From Ichthyophthirius multifiliis (lineage: Eukaryota; Ciliophora; Oligohymenophorea; Hymenostomatida), in the NCBI RefSeq assembly GCF_000220395.1, contig NW_004086689.1, forward strand, positions 1 through 29,292: a DNA stretch of 29,292 bases, written 5' to 3'. The position numbers and the translations under genes are program-made. Below, one piece after another: positions 11,101-24,034 of the stretch. The notes under the pieces are model-generated. The model did not search any database, was not told where the DNA came from, and was given only the letters and a program-made list of their open reading frames with translations. Position 1 is the stretch's first letter. Each line of letters begins with the position of its first letter.

Positions 11101-14100
11101 TTTTGTATTATTTGTAAGCTAATTTTTTCATTATAATAGAATGATTTTCAATCATTTTTTTTTTAAGTTGTTTTTATATGCTTAGTTTTTATTGGATTTT
11201 TTAACTATATAATCTTCTTACTTTTTCGCAATTAAATTGTAAACTACTTTATTTTTAGTTTATTTCCAAAATTGAATTTATATTTTTATCAAGAGTTTTT
11301 TTTTTATTCAAAATGCTTTCATCCCAATATTCATATATTATTTAACTTATGTTCTTTAAATATATTTGAATTTAAAAAAATATATATTATTTAAAAAAAA
11401 AATCTTTTACTTATATATTATTACAAAGATCATGTTGTTAGTTAGATGGAATATCAGGAAGATTTTATAAATATATAGATATGGCAGGAAATATAGAATC
11501 AATGATGTAAAATTCATACATTTATAAATAAGAAATGCATACTTAATATCTTTGAGTAGAATAGCAATTTTCAATTTCAAAAATGTTCAAAATATCTGAT
11601 TTTATCATCCATTTAGACTAATCATTATCATTTTAAATTTTTTAAGTAATTAAAAATAATCTAGAAGATCTTAATAAGCGATATCATTTATTATTTATTC
11701 GATACTTTCTATTTCTTTTTATTCAATATTTTTCTTATTTAAATAAACTGAAACTACAAAATTCAGTAGTTCGAATTTCAAAGTAATTGCCCAAGGAACT
11801 TATTTCATAATATTGTAGATATCCTAGATAGAGAAAAAAACTCGAACAAAAGTATTCACATTGATTCCTGAATTTACTGACAATTCTTTAAATGTAATTA
11901 GAAGCTGCTACAATAATATAGTTTATTCTGGATATTTAATTATAAATTCTTTAGAATTTTCTTAAAAAAGAGGATTTTTGAAATTATAACATGCTTTTAT
12001 TGCATCACTAATGATACTTATAAATGCTTATTTATTTGATAAAGTATAGTCTTACAAAGCTTAATAAATTAAAATTTAGTTTTAGTTAATGTGTTTTTTA
12101 TTTATCATGAAGAAAAACTTAATAAATTATATAAAATAAATGCAAAACTGATATTATTTTCCTTCCTTTTTTGATTATTAATTGAAATTTTCTAATAAAT
12201 ATTAAATTAAGTTTTTTCCTTCTTTTTAAAAATGTGTTTATAAACTCAAAAGAATCTAATAATTATCTTTATAAAGTTAACCTAGAAAAATAAATGTATA
12301 TTCACATTGATTTTTGATTTCAAAAATACACTGAACTACTTACAAATAATTTTAATGGAAAAGAATAATTTCTTAATTTTCATCATTTTTAAGAGTGAAA
12401 TAAATAAGGGCTAAAATACAGTTTCGCATTATATTATTTTTAGTTTTATGTTCAACATTAATTTATTTTTTATTGAAAATAATAAACAATTATATCAATA
12501 TTTTATGATAATTCATATTTTTAAGTAATTTTTAAATTCCAGAAAGAATTTCCATATCAATGAAATATTAATCTAAAATGCTATACATTTTTTATCTTTA
12601 TTTTTACATACTTTCTAAATTAACAGATTGCTTTTAAAATTCTTTTAACTTTTACTGTTCATCAATATTTTTTTGGCTCATATATAATTCTTCATTACTA
12701 ATTTTACCTTATTATTATATTTATACCACTTTATTTACTATTATGGAAGGATAAATTTAATTTATATGCACTTCTCCATCATTTAAATCTTTTGAAGCCA
12801 AATCAACTAAATCATCTGGAATGTCTTCTTTAAAAAGGAAGTTTACCATGTCTTCAAAGGCACTATCCAAAATATCCAAAGATTGTAAATATTTTTCGAT
12901 TTCACGTGAATTTTAATATGTCAAATCTACCAAAGCGAAATTAATTGTATGAAAAGTCAAAAAAAGTTTTTAATATAAATGCTCTATGTCTTTATCGACA
13001 ATACTTATATTGTTCAAATTTTCATAATATGTTCTACTTTATGAAAATTATTTATAAATTAGATCCACTAATTAAGCTTTAAGTTAAATATCATCATATA
13101 ATAGCATTTCGCTTAACATATAAGACTACTTTATATCTTTTGGTTTTATTGATATTATATAATATTCTTATAACTTTTATTTTTGCTTCTCAGATAATTT
13201 GGAGTATTTTTTTTGATTAGATTCTAAAAAATTCTCAAGGATTTAGTCGTCTTTCTGCCCAAAATATATATTGTACTAATTGTCCTCTAATAAGTTTGTT
13301 ATTACTGTTTGAAGTAATTTGTCTTGTATGAAAGATAGGCAGTTTAATGAAATACTTAAGTATTTATTAATCTCGGGGGGTAAATATATATTTTAACTTT
13401 TGCAAAGACGATCATCTATTTTTTACTTAAAATTTATTTCGGCCTTTATTATTAAATTTAAGTTTAAAAAAATAATAGTATTTAATTTATGGTTTAAGAG
13501 AAATAAATAATTTTCTTTATTTTGTTACTTCTATGTATATAAAAGTATATTTAAATATTAAATATATAGTCTTTTCTAAACTTTCAATTTCATTCAGCAT
13601 ATACAAATCATATTTTAATATATAATAGCATAGAGAAAAAATCGAATTTGTTAGTTCGTATGTTTAGAATATTATTTAAGTTTAAATCTTTTATTTTTAT
13701 TAGGAATATCTATTTATATATATAATTTTATATTTTTGTTACTTTAGTTTCGCTTTAATTTTATTTTTCTGTCATAATATCAATATATTATTTAAAATAA
13801 TTATTTATTATATCCTTTTTTATTTTTTTAATGTATTATATATTTAATTAAATCTACTTTTAAATTAATATTTTGACAATACTAAGCCTCTTCAAAAACA
13901 ATTTCTTAATTATTAATTGATTTTACTACACTCATTTAGGTATTAACTATCTTAGTTTCTTAAAAGTATTTGTTTTTATTTTTTTCTGCATTTTTTAAAA
14001 ACATAGTCTATAATTCTGAATACTCAAATTCATTATAATTTTTGAATTAAATTAAAGAAGGAAAAACTTTCATTTAAGAATATTTCAAATCGTTTGCTAA

Positions 14101-16708
14101 ATAACTTTCTTTTACTAAATTAATAAATATTGCTCTAAATGCTTAAGGAATTTCTGATTTACTAATAATAGTCATACAAACTTAAAATTCATACAACTAT
14201 TTTATGTGTTCTAAAACTAGAGAGCTTTATCCTTTACATAATTCTGCTGATAAATTAACTACTTGAATCGAATAAAAACATAATTCAGTATTATATTCAA
14301 CAAAATTTTGATCTATTACATGATCACTATTTTTAGTTTCTAAAACAACCTTTTTTTATATTTTATATTTTAAATTTAAATTTATATAAATGAATATTAC
14401 TCGGTTGTCTAAAAGTTTAAATTTTCTAAATAATTTTTTTCTGTTCTCTTAATTTAAAAGTAGAATTTATATAATCTCTTCTTATTCATTTTTTTATTTG
14501 TTTGGATTATGTTTGCAAAAGCTAAACAATAAATTTAAAGCGTTTAAATTAGGTTCTTCATAATTAAGAGAAGATATGATTTATTGAAGGTTTTTTTAGA
14601 AGGTAATATTCATATTTGTTTCTTTAAATATTTAATCAATAAGAGAATCAAATTTAAAATCCATTAACACTTTTTAATCTAAAATTATCATTTTAAATAT
14701 AGAATACCAAGAAATAATATACATTGAATTCGCATAATTATTTAAACTAACTTTAAGTAAAAACTTTATAATTGTATCTACAAAATTTTTTAATTCATTC
14801 TTTTATTTATTTTTTAAAAAATAGCATAAAAAGTATATTTTTTTTTACATTATTATCAATTGTATCAATTCTTAAATATTTTAAAAAGTACATATTTAAT
14901 ATTATTTTTATAAGAATATCTATAATTCCTACGTCCCTAAATATATTTTATTTATCTACAAAAGGCTATTAACTAATCTAATCAAATTCACTTAAATTCT
15001 CATTAGAACCTTACATCCACAGGCCTAACTTAGTAATACTTAGTAAAGCTTAATTTAAGAACTTTTTATCATTTTCTATCAATAAATGAGTATTTAATGA
15101 AATATTAATAAGCGAATTCGCAAAACAATTGACTACGTTATAATACGAAATAGTATTTTCCTGTACAATTTCAAAAAAGAAAAAATCTCCTTCGGTTTAA
15201 CTACTTTAAATTGGAAAATACTTTCTTTTAAGGGGGTCTGTGGATATAAAAAAATTAATAAAATAATCTTCATCAGTAAGATTTTTGGAATAATCGTTTT
15301 TCATCCAAATATTTTCTTTATGTGTGTAGAGCATTAATTCTTAAGGCAAAGTATTTTAATTAACTACTTTAACGTATGTGTTTTCAAAAATTTTTATTTA
15401 AAATTGAGAAGAAGATTTCAAATAAGGTTCTCCTGTGGAAATATTTTCGATTTAAAAGTTCAAAGCCTATAATTGCTAAATTAGGCCTAATTATTAATTT
15501 ATATTAATCTTTTTTCTAAGGTTTTTTTATTATTTTTCTCCATTTTCGATGTCTTAACCATAATCATCAGTAAATTCGCTCAATGATAATTCGTCTTTAT
15601 TCATTAGTAGGTACCTTCCAGTTATTAAATGTCTCAGTTTTATTATTGAAAATCCATAGTCAGCATTATCGAATTATATAGGCTCCCCTAGTAAGGAATT
15701 AATAGGAGGAATCAACTAAAATATGTCACAAGATGATTATTTCTCCATAATTTTATCTTTTAGTACTAAAAAAGCTTAAGGAGAATACCCTTAGACATTC
15801 GTTTCTATGTGAACTGTTGCAATTTAGTTACCACCATTTATAAAATGACTTAATCTAACATAATCTCCCCATAGGATAATTGCTTATTTTTTGGCTTATT
15901 TTTAAAAAGTGTCTTATTATTTGAAAAGGATTGCTTAAAAAATTTCGAAATTTTCCTTTTGAATTTTCCTGTGTCCACATCTAGAAATTTTGAAATTTCG
16001 CATAGATTCGAGGGTTGGTAGGAGTTTTATTCCTTTATTTTTTTAATTATTTTTTATTGGAATTTCAAACAAAGGTGTAATATATTGATTTCTTAATTAA
16101 ATGGAAGAATGATATTTTAAATTTTCTAAAAAAAAAAAATCATCATAAGCTATTTTTTCTCCGTCTTTTTTGAAATTTAAATACGGATTTATTTTAATTA
16201 TCCAGTGTGTTGAATTCGAAGGTTATTGTGTTAGTTTTATATGAAATAAATTCTGGTCTTCATAACTTTTTTCCTATGTGGCTTTTATGAAACTTTCGCT
16301 GTATAAATGATAGAGCATTATATCAGATCCTATAGTAACGAATTTTTATTGAAATTATTTAACCCTTTTATCGTTTATTTCGTTCTCCGTTTCCATACGT
16401 TTTTTTAATGTTTTTATGTACTCTTCATTAAAATCTTGTTCATTCGCTTTGTTTACTTTATATTTTTCGTATATTTTTAAGGCATTGTAGTAGAGGTTTG
16501 GGTATATTGTAAATATTAGTTCGCTTGTATTTGGATAATTTATAATTTCAGTTTATTCTTTTTAAGGTAGTTCAATTAAATATGTTGTTTTTTCTAATAT
16601 ACTACGGGCACTTAAATATCTAAAGGGATGTTCGCTAGTTTTTAATAATATTTAGTCTCCGTAACGTAAATATTTTTGCTTTTAATAATTTGATTAAATA
16701 CTCATCAT
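8190..16708 (-). CDS. ITPR: Inositol 1,4,5-trisphosphate receptor, intracellular Ca2+-release channel
   Basis: Tetrameric ligand-gated calcium channel of internal stores, read as seven exons: 16708-14849, 14799-13858, 13768-13529, 13443-11411, 11353-9721, 9655-8486 and 8431-8190. Introns are 49-89 nt. The sum is 2707 codons once one base is allowed for at a T6 run (11638-11643), and about 2,706 residues is the normal IP3R length. A MIR-type segment lies around residues 275-390 ([20 protein letters not shown]). Next come RIH-like helical repeats ([14 protein letters not shown]), then several membrane segments from about residue 2270. The selectivity filter [12 protein letters not shown] is near residue 2563 and the S6 helix ends [13 protein letters not shown]. 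The conserved C-terminal zinc region follows ([22 protein letters not shown]), ending with ISWFPINQSLKL. GGGIGD together with the CFIC/HNVW tail and the ..DISWFP ending favours IP3R over ryanodine receptors. The A6 run (T6 on +) shifts the frame with no GT..AG remedy, so it is either a sequence error or a real lesion. Confidence 0.95.
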
Positions 16709-17147
16709 TTAAATTAAATATATTTAAATATATTCAAATTATTAAAAATAAAATAGTTTTATTAAAATATATTTTTTTTTTTTTAAATATATTTATATCT
16801 CTTTATCAATCTTACATTTTTTTAAATTATTTATATTTATTTATTTAATTAATTGATTCTTGTGTATTTCTAATTTTATAAAAATATAATATTTACATGA
16901 ATATTTACATAATAAAAAAGAATATTTTTATAGTAAAGATATTTTTAAAAAAATAATTATAAGAATTAATATTTTTTATCATTAATAAAATTTAATAATT
17001 TTAAATAAAATTAAAATAAAAATTTTATTATAAAAAATATTTTTAAAAATAATGCTAATATAAAGTATAAATATTCATTTTAGTAAGTTTTTATTATAAT
17101 TATTGCATTTAGTTTTTTTTTAAATAAAAATTTACACATAATAGATA
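16709..17147. other. AT-rich intergenic region
   Basis: About 440 bp between the start of the IP3R gene (16708) and the TGA of the upstream isomerase gene (17148). It must hold the IP3R promoter and the isomerase 3' end. Only low-complexity A/T is visible. Confidence 0.65.
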
Positions 17148-18051
17148 TCATTTATAATTCTATTTTAAATATTAACACATCCAATCATTTTTATTATTTG
17201 GATCTTCTTTGCTCCCTTAAATAACAGGAAGTTTATATTCATAAGGAAAAGGTCCGAATTCACAAGTAGCATAAAAAGTTTTATTTTAAAGTTACTTTTA
17301 AGTATCAAAAATATTAAACCATTAATCTTTAAACCATTCAATATTTTCCTCATTTTCGTCCGGGCTATTAATTTATATTTAATTTGGCGTTGCTAAAATA
17401 TTTATATATTTTAAATGTTTAAATATAAACAATAAAGTTACATATTCTTGCATGAATTTATTTTATATTTTTTTTAATAAAATCAAAAGCTGTAAAATAT
17501 TCAAAATCAAATTCTTTTTAATAAAGTCTTTCTCCAATAACAACCCAATGTGATAAATCAGCATTTAATCTAATATTTGGACAATTTTACAATATTGCTT
17601 ATGTAACATAAGGGTTCCAAAAAGACCTTTATCTATGTGTTTCATGATTTATAATCTTATTTATTTATTTTTCGAAACTCTCTATATTTTAAAAAAACTC
17701 TATATTTTAGTCAATTTACCATGCATCTCTTCCTGAATGTACGTTTATTGCTGCCGGCGATATTTTCAAAGCCTTTTCAACCCATTGTTTATATGAATTT
17801 ATGTGGTTTACTACTTTTGGGGAGTTTATTGGATATCCACATGTGTGTATTTATGTGATAATTTCGAAATCATTATTTTGACACATTTTTACTAGGTTTA
17901 AGAGGTTTTTTTCAGATGTGAATTATATTGCTATCTCGAGACCTTCATATCCTACTTTTTTCATGTGTTTAAATTATTGTTCCCATAAACATAAGTTAAA
18001 TTCTTAAAAAATTGGTAAATCCCAAGTTGTTCTGAATATTTTCAGTTACAT
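17148..18051 (-). CDS. Xylose-isomerase-like TIM-barrel protein (sugar phosphate isomerase/epimerase family)
   Basis: Exon 1 is 17442-18051 and exon 2 is 17148-17392, with a 49-nt intron at 17393-17441. Lengths 610 and 245 give 285 codons (284 residues), a full-size domain. The start at 18051 (MQLKIFRTTWD) is the only in-frame ATG that keeps the first beta strand. Family landmarks read in order: GYEGLEIA (E39), a QIHTCGYP strand, NVHSGRDAW (H105), HETHRQRSFWNP (E137), LNADLSHWVVIGERL (D165, H168), IHARIS (H200) and CEFGPFP (E248). E137, D165, H200 and E248 fall where this superfamily binds its divalent metal (inferred by motif position). HETHR, ADLSHW and IHAR place it with sugar phosphate isomerase/epimerases rather than endonuclease IV. 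The exact substrate is unknown. No signal peptide is seen, so it is probably cytosolic. The gene lies 59 bp beyond the stop of its neighbour on the same strand. Confidence 0.9.
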
Positions 18052-18110
18052 ATTATTTTATTTTGAAAAATATATATAATTTTTTAAAGATATAAATATA
18101 AAATAAATAA
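18052..18110 (-). promoter_or_regulatory. 59-bp gap that must carry a gene end and a gene start
   Basis: Only 59 nearly pure A/T bases separate the TGA of the large membrane protein (18111-18113) from the ATG of the isomerase (18051). Terminator and promoter functions must overlap here, or the promoter must lie inside the upstream coding region. No specific motif can be named. Confidence 0.4.
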
Positions 18111-21100
18111 TCAATTAATTTTATCTTTTTAAAATCTGGACATGCTTAAATTAATATTATTAATTTATTTAGGCTAATTAATGTGTAATTTCGAAAAATT
18201 AATATTACTTCCTCCTAAATTACTATTACTCATAACCAAATTGTTATTACTATAATTATTAAAATTCTACTAACCTTTAAATTTATTATTAAAAAGTATC
18301 ATAGTTTTCCTTTATTTATTTTAATTACTATTCAAATTCCCTTTAAAGACTCCACTAAATTATTAAATCACATTATTATGACTACTTTAGCATTCTTCTC
18401 CTATATTTTCAACAAAATTTTCCTCTTGTCTTTCTTAAAAACTTTTTTCATAATCATCTTCTTAAAATTCGTTTACGATTTTCAGAATAAACTGCCTAAT
18501 ACATTATTCTTCATCATCGAAAATTCTAATCAAAATTTCATCCACATCTTAACTTTCTGGCATTCCTTAAAGTGTAATAATTCCATTTTTCTAATCAAAT
18601 GCAATCCAATTCGGTAAATTGATGTTTTTCGATGTCCCATAATGTACATAGTCAAAATACAATAGTTTTCTCAAGAACATGCAGTGAGAATTCTTTATTT
18701 ACTTGAAAGCTTCTACAGAAGCTATTTAATGTGAATGTAAATGGATCGATTCACCTACAGAAGGCCTGAAAGTAGGCGCTGATTGTCTTAAAATACCAAA
18801 AGTATCCGCTATAAGTACTATTTTTAATAATTAGAAGTTTATATTGAGAAAACTTTTCTTATTTTAGTCACTTTTGTCTATTTTTTCTATTTTTTCTATT
18901 TTTTAATAATAAAAGCATACTTTATTTAAAGCCAAATCTAAAGCTTTATCTTTAATATTAACCTAAGGAAAAGGGACTGGTAAACCTGTTTTATCAAGTT
19001 CTTCTGTAGCAATAATTTCTACATACATTTTATACCAATCATTTTATGTATATTAAAAGTTTTTAAGTGAAAAATGTTTCAAGTATTTATAAACAGCATA
19101 AGTTCTTACATCGTTTTCAATAAAAAATTATGCGATTTAAGCCCTCAAACATAAATTGAATTTATTATGCTTATTTTGGAAATCTTAAGTGTGGTTTTTA
19201 GCTGTAAAAGTTCTCCCTTTATATTTATACTCTGTCTATTGCCTTTGTATATCAGAAACTACTTTCTAAATATTTACAGTACCATCTAAATTGATATATT
19301 ATAAGATAAATATGCTTTTTTTTTATATTTATTTTTGTGTTTTTAGTATTTCAATGGTATTTTTTAGTGCATAATCTTCGTCTTCATCGTCTATTTTGTG
19401 CAGTTTTTTTATTATTTTTTTTTCTTTTTGGGTTGATTAGATGGATGTGTTTTCTAACATCGTATGTATTAAGGGTTCAGTATATTTACCCATTTTATCT
19501 TTGTTATTGCTTAGAAAAGATTAGAAAATGGAGTACGCTCTTTCTGCCTCATCTCCTATTAGATTTATTTTTTTAAGATACATTTTATTTATATTTATTA
19601 TTTCTTAAGAATACATAACTCTTTTAAATAGCAAAATATTCAAGAAAATTGCTTTATATTTAATAATTCCAAAAAAGCCAATAATTGGTCCAAAAATCTT
19701 AATTAAATAGTCTAAAATAAAAATAAATGGAAGGCTTTCTACTCTTAAAATAAAAGTATCAAAAGCTTCTGAATAACCATCAGAAGCCAAAACTTTAAAT
19801 GTGAATTTTTCATACAGATAATTTGCAGGTGCTTTTCCTCTAAATTTTAACTAATCTGCATCAAATTGTAACCAGAAATCGGTTTATAACACTTAAAACT
19901 GATTTCCTTGTAAAACAAAGGCTGAATAAAATAATTTGGGAGTATCTTTGTCTATAAAAGTGTTTTTTTCAAATTCTATGACGAGGTCAGTCTCTATAGG
20001 AACGATTGATTTTGAAAAAACTTTATTTATTTGACTTTATAGTGTTTTAGTTTGGTTTAAAACCACTTCAAAATTAAGTTTTATAAAATTACACTCATTT
20101 ATGAGATATTTTTGCTTTATATCAAAATTTATATTGTCTTAAATTAAAATTTCTATTTCATTATTGCCATTGAAATTTTTATCTTTTAATGAATAGGTTA
20201 TTTTCTATTCAAAAACTTTGTTTATACTAACTAAATTTCCTTCTAATTTTAATTAATCTTACGAATCAGTCGCTGATATGATTACATTAGGGTAATTTAT
20301 TAATACAAACTTTCCAATTTCTTTATCAATAGTAAGATAGACGTTTAGTTTTTCAGAAATGCTACTTATATATTATGAAGTATTACTTGTATTGAATTAT
20401 AAAGATGCTTTTACTTCAAACAAAACAGGGTTCATGCTTTTGCTTTTTTAAAGTTTTATTTTTATTAACTCGAAAAAGCGAATTTAATCTAGAATTTTTT
20501 CATTTGCTATATTTTGAATTGTTTAAGCAGTTAGAGAATCTAAAGAATCCAAATAATTTTAGGGAGATATGATTCCTTTTTCTTTTAAAATTTGATGTAT
20601 TTCTAAACTTGTATCTATATTAATTTTTAAATCTTCATCTATAAATGCACTTTCCTATATAGGGACGCTTATCTAAACTAAGATTGTATTTAAATTTTCT
20701 TTATTTTCTGAATTTCCTAACGCATCTTTTACTACATTCAAAAGAAGACTTTTGGAAATTCTATTAAAAGTCATCCAGAAGGGAATAGCTTTAATTTCAT
20801 AATTTTAATAATAAAAAATATTCTAAATTTACACTCCCTCTTCTGGATAAATGACCATAAAAGAAAATTCTGCCTATTATCCAATAAGAATTCGATCTTC
20901 TCCACTAATACTTGTCGAGTTTCCTTCTTTTTACAAAATACGGATTTCTGTGTGTAATAAAATATTATTTTTTATAGGCAAAATTGCTGTTCCTAAGTCA
21001 TTATTTATCAGCATATATGTTAATTCTTATGTTAAGCAATGTGATTGTGAAGATTATTTTCCTATTTAAAATTTACTGATGATTTTCGGCTGTTTAATTT

Positions 21101-23003
21101 CACGAATGTCCACTAAACTAATCATTCCAGATTCCATAGTAGAAATTATCAAAAAATCCTCGTTTAAAATCGAAGTCACTAAATTTGCCCAACCGGATGT
21201 ATTAATCCTTGAAAAAATCTATATTTCAGGCAATTTAGATAAATCAAGGATAATAATACCCTTAAAGCCATCATATAAATATGCCACATTATCGTTTTTA
21301 AAGCTCCTTATAATACCTTCAGCTCCTAGAGTTTACATTTAATTTACTAAAACTGGTTTTTATGGAATTTCAACATCGAGTATGTATATTCCATAATTTC
21401 TAACTGTACCTATTATAAATTAATTGTTATTTGTCGAAAAAGCTCCTGCGTTCTCTCCTGTCATTTCGGGTTATTTAATCCATCTACAAAGAGTTTCTAG
21501 TTTCTTTTTATTTCTAGCATTTACATACAAAACACTATCATCGAAAGATATAACAATATAATTTTTATCTTTACTAAAAACTATATGTTCTGCATGCTAA
21601 GGAGATTCAACCCATAATTTATCGATAATTATTGGTTCGTTCATATTAGAAACATCAAATGTATATATTACTGAATTGTTTTCTTAAACAGGAACATATA
21701 AGAGATTTTCTTCTTCATAAAAAATTAAAGAATCTACAAGTGTGGCAGGTTCAAATTTTATATTTTGTATAATTTTCATTTTATTAATGTCTTTATTTTC
21801 TATAGATAATACAAAAAGGCCTTTGTCATCAAAAGCTCCGAAAAAAAATCTAGTCTAAGCATCTACATAGCATCTCCATTTATAAAAACTATCTGAAAAA
21901 GAGGTAATATTAACTTAATGTGTATTGAATAAATTAGGAAAATTTTAATTTAGATTTGGAATCGATTTTTAAAAAATATAGACACTTTTTGCATTTACGA
22001 AATATATTTTATCTTCTGAAGAAGACATAGTAATATCAAAAGCATGAGCTTCAACTTGAATTTAATAAACAAATATCGGCTGTTCATCTTTATTTTAAAT
22101 ATCAAAAATAAATATTCCTTAAGACCTAACTCCAACTAACAATAAATTCTCTTTTTGATTAATCCACAAAGAATATACAGAAGGATTTATTTCTAAAAAA
22201 GGCCAAAATCTTTCATTAAAAATAATCTATTAAGGAAAATTTTCTTCATTTAAAGAGTATAAAAAAGATAAATTAGCAATAAAAATCCCATTCCAATTGT
22301 CTAAACAATATGCATATTTCTTATCTTTAGTTATTTTCACGGCCCAGGTTTTCCACTTGGTAAATCCTTAAGCTGCCTTTACAAATGTAAACTAAAATTA
22401 TTCAATTTATAATAATTTTAAAACCATTAAACCATTTAAATCATCTCCTAAAAAAATCCATTGGCCATCTTCAGAAACTGTTACCATATGTATTATATTT
22501 GATTTAGTATTAAATTAAGCTAAATATTTAATTTCGCTTTTAATTCCTACATAATAACACATTACTGCGCCATTTAATCCCACAACAAATATGATTTCTT
22601 CTTTTTTTTCTAAAACAATATCTGTTATAGTACTTTATGGGTAAAAATCAATACTTGTTATAAAATTAAGGGCTATTTATTCCTTATTAAATTTAAATAC
22701 GCTAAATTTTTGCTAATATGACATATAAATATATTATCCATCTGATGTAACTTCAAGACTATGTAAAAATTCGGAAGAAGGTTAGTTATATATTAATTAA
22801 TTTGTGGTTTAATCAATAATCATAATTCCTCCATATCCACAAGAAACAAATACCAAGTTGCTATTTTTACCAATTTTAACTCGGGTAGATGCCGCTTAAT
22901 ATTAGCTTATTTAATGTTCTTTTACAGGAAATGGGGAAAATATATAATCGTTTATGTTTTAGGTCAATATTAATTGTATCAATGTAATAATAATAATAAA
23001 CAT
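18111..23003 (-). CDS. Large single-exon surface protein: LVIVD-like repeats, cadherin-like domains, membrane segment, long tail
   Basis: One uninterrupted ciliate-code frame of 1631 codons (1,630 residues) runs from ATG 23003 to TGA 18111. A signal peptide (MFIIIITLIQLILTQ) is followed, at about residues 40-640, by beta repeats of the LVIVD/propeller type. Examples are VSCGYGGIMIID, GIFIFDIQNK, GLFVLSIENK, YGIYILDVEIPQKPVLV and KGIIILDLSK. Residues ~640-1090 are extracellular beta domains ending in a cadherin-like (CADG) unit (FWLQFDADQLKFRGKAP.. then FTFKVLASDGYSEAFDTF). A hydrophobic segment at about 1092-1126 is probably the membrane anchor. The ~500-residue tail holds another Ig/CADG-looking signature near residue 1464 (LPNWIAFDQKNGIITLQGMP), a KIEKIEKIDK microrepeat, and an Asn/Gln/Ser-rich end. 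The architecture resembles large surface proteins of ciliates. Binding partner and role are unknown. Confidence 0.85.
18877..18905 (-). repeat. In-frame tandem microrepeat coding KIEKIEKID
   Basis: A short T-rich tandem array (unit TTTTTTCTA on +) inside the cytoplasmic tail of the large surface protein. On the minus strand it reads AAA-ATA-GAA units, giving repeated Lys-Ile-Glu. The array is in frame and so does not interrupt the gene. Low-complexity expansions of this sort are common in AT-rich ciliate coding DNA. Confidence 0.7.
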
Positions 23004-24034
23004 TATTTTTTATGAATATTTAATTATAAATTATTAAAATTGTAAATAATATTAGATATATTAATTATATTTTTTTGTCGTTTATAATTTAAATATATAT
23101 TATATACTTTATATAATTGTGTTTATTTATAATAAATGCTAATAAAAATTTTAAAAAGTTTTTAAAAAAGTTAAATAGTAAAAAAGTAAATTTATCTTAT
23201 TTTCTTTTTTTAAAATTTTTTTTTTATAAATATGAATAAATAATTATTAAGAAAATTTATTAAAAAAATAAAAATACAATTTATATCATTTTTTTAATGA
23301 GTTTAAACAGAAAATTACTATTTTTTATAATGTTATCCGAATTTTTAATTTTTTTGTTATATTTTAAAATAACGCGCTTATTATTATTATTGAAAAAATA
23401 TTATTACTTTATTTAAATTAATTATATAATATTTTAAATAATATTAAAAATATATTTATCTTTTATAAAATTATATAATATTTAAAAAATAAAATCTAAA
23501 ATTATTTTATCATATTTAATCAGAATTTTTTTTTTATCCATATAACAAATAAATTAAAAAATATTCCCATTATTAAATCAAATTTTTTAATAAAATAAAT
23601 AAATGAAAACAATAATATGAATTTTAGAGATTATTTATATTAGTGAAAAAATTTCTATATTAAAATAGTGTACTTTTTTATCTGAAATAATTTTTTTGAA
23701 TTCATTTTATTATTTTGTTTCAATGTACATTAAAAAAATTAAATAAAAACTTTATAGAAAATTATTATTATTTTATTTTTAATTATATTTTATGTATTTT
23801 AAATTGGTTTTATTGTCTTTAATTATTAATTTGTATTTAATTAAATTTTGATTATAATTTATTAATTATCTTACCTTCAAAAAATAATTTTTTATAAAAT
23901 TAAGCATTTATTATATAAATAATTTTTAAAATTTAATAAAATAAAAAATATATTTATACTAAGATTATACAAAAATATTTATTTGTTTTATGATGAAAAA
24001 TTTATTGTTAATTTAAATAATTAGAGATTAAATG
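23004..24034. other. AT-rich intergenic region
   Basis: About 1 kb upstream of the large surface protein gene, which must include its promoter. It consists of A/T runs with no credible protein on either strand. Frames remain open for long stretches only because TGA is the sole stop, so openness is not evidence here. Confidence 0.6.

Noticed and set aside
13374-13380. G-run out of keeping with the AT background, considered as a G-rich element
   Set aside because: It is simply Pro codons (CCC-CCC) on the minus strand within exon 4 of the IP3R, in a well-behaved frame.
20851-21342. Two plus-strand standard-code ORFs
   Set aside because: They lie antisense to the 1,630-residue surface protein, whose minus-strand frame is continuous and carries recognisable repeats.
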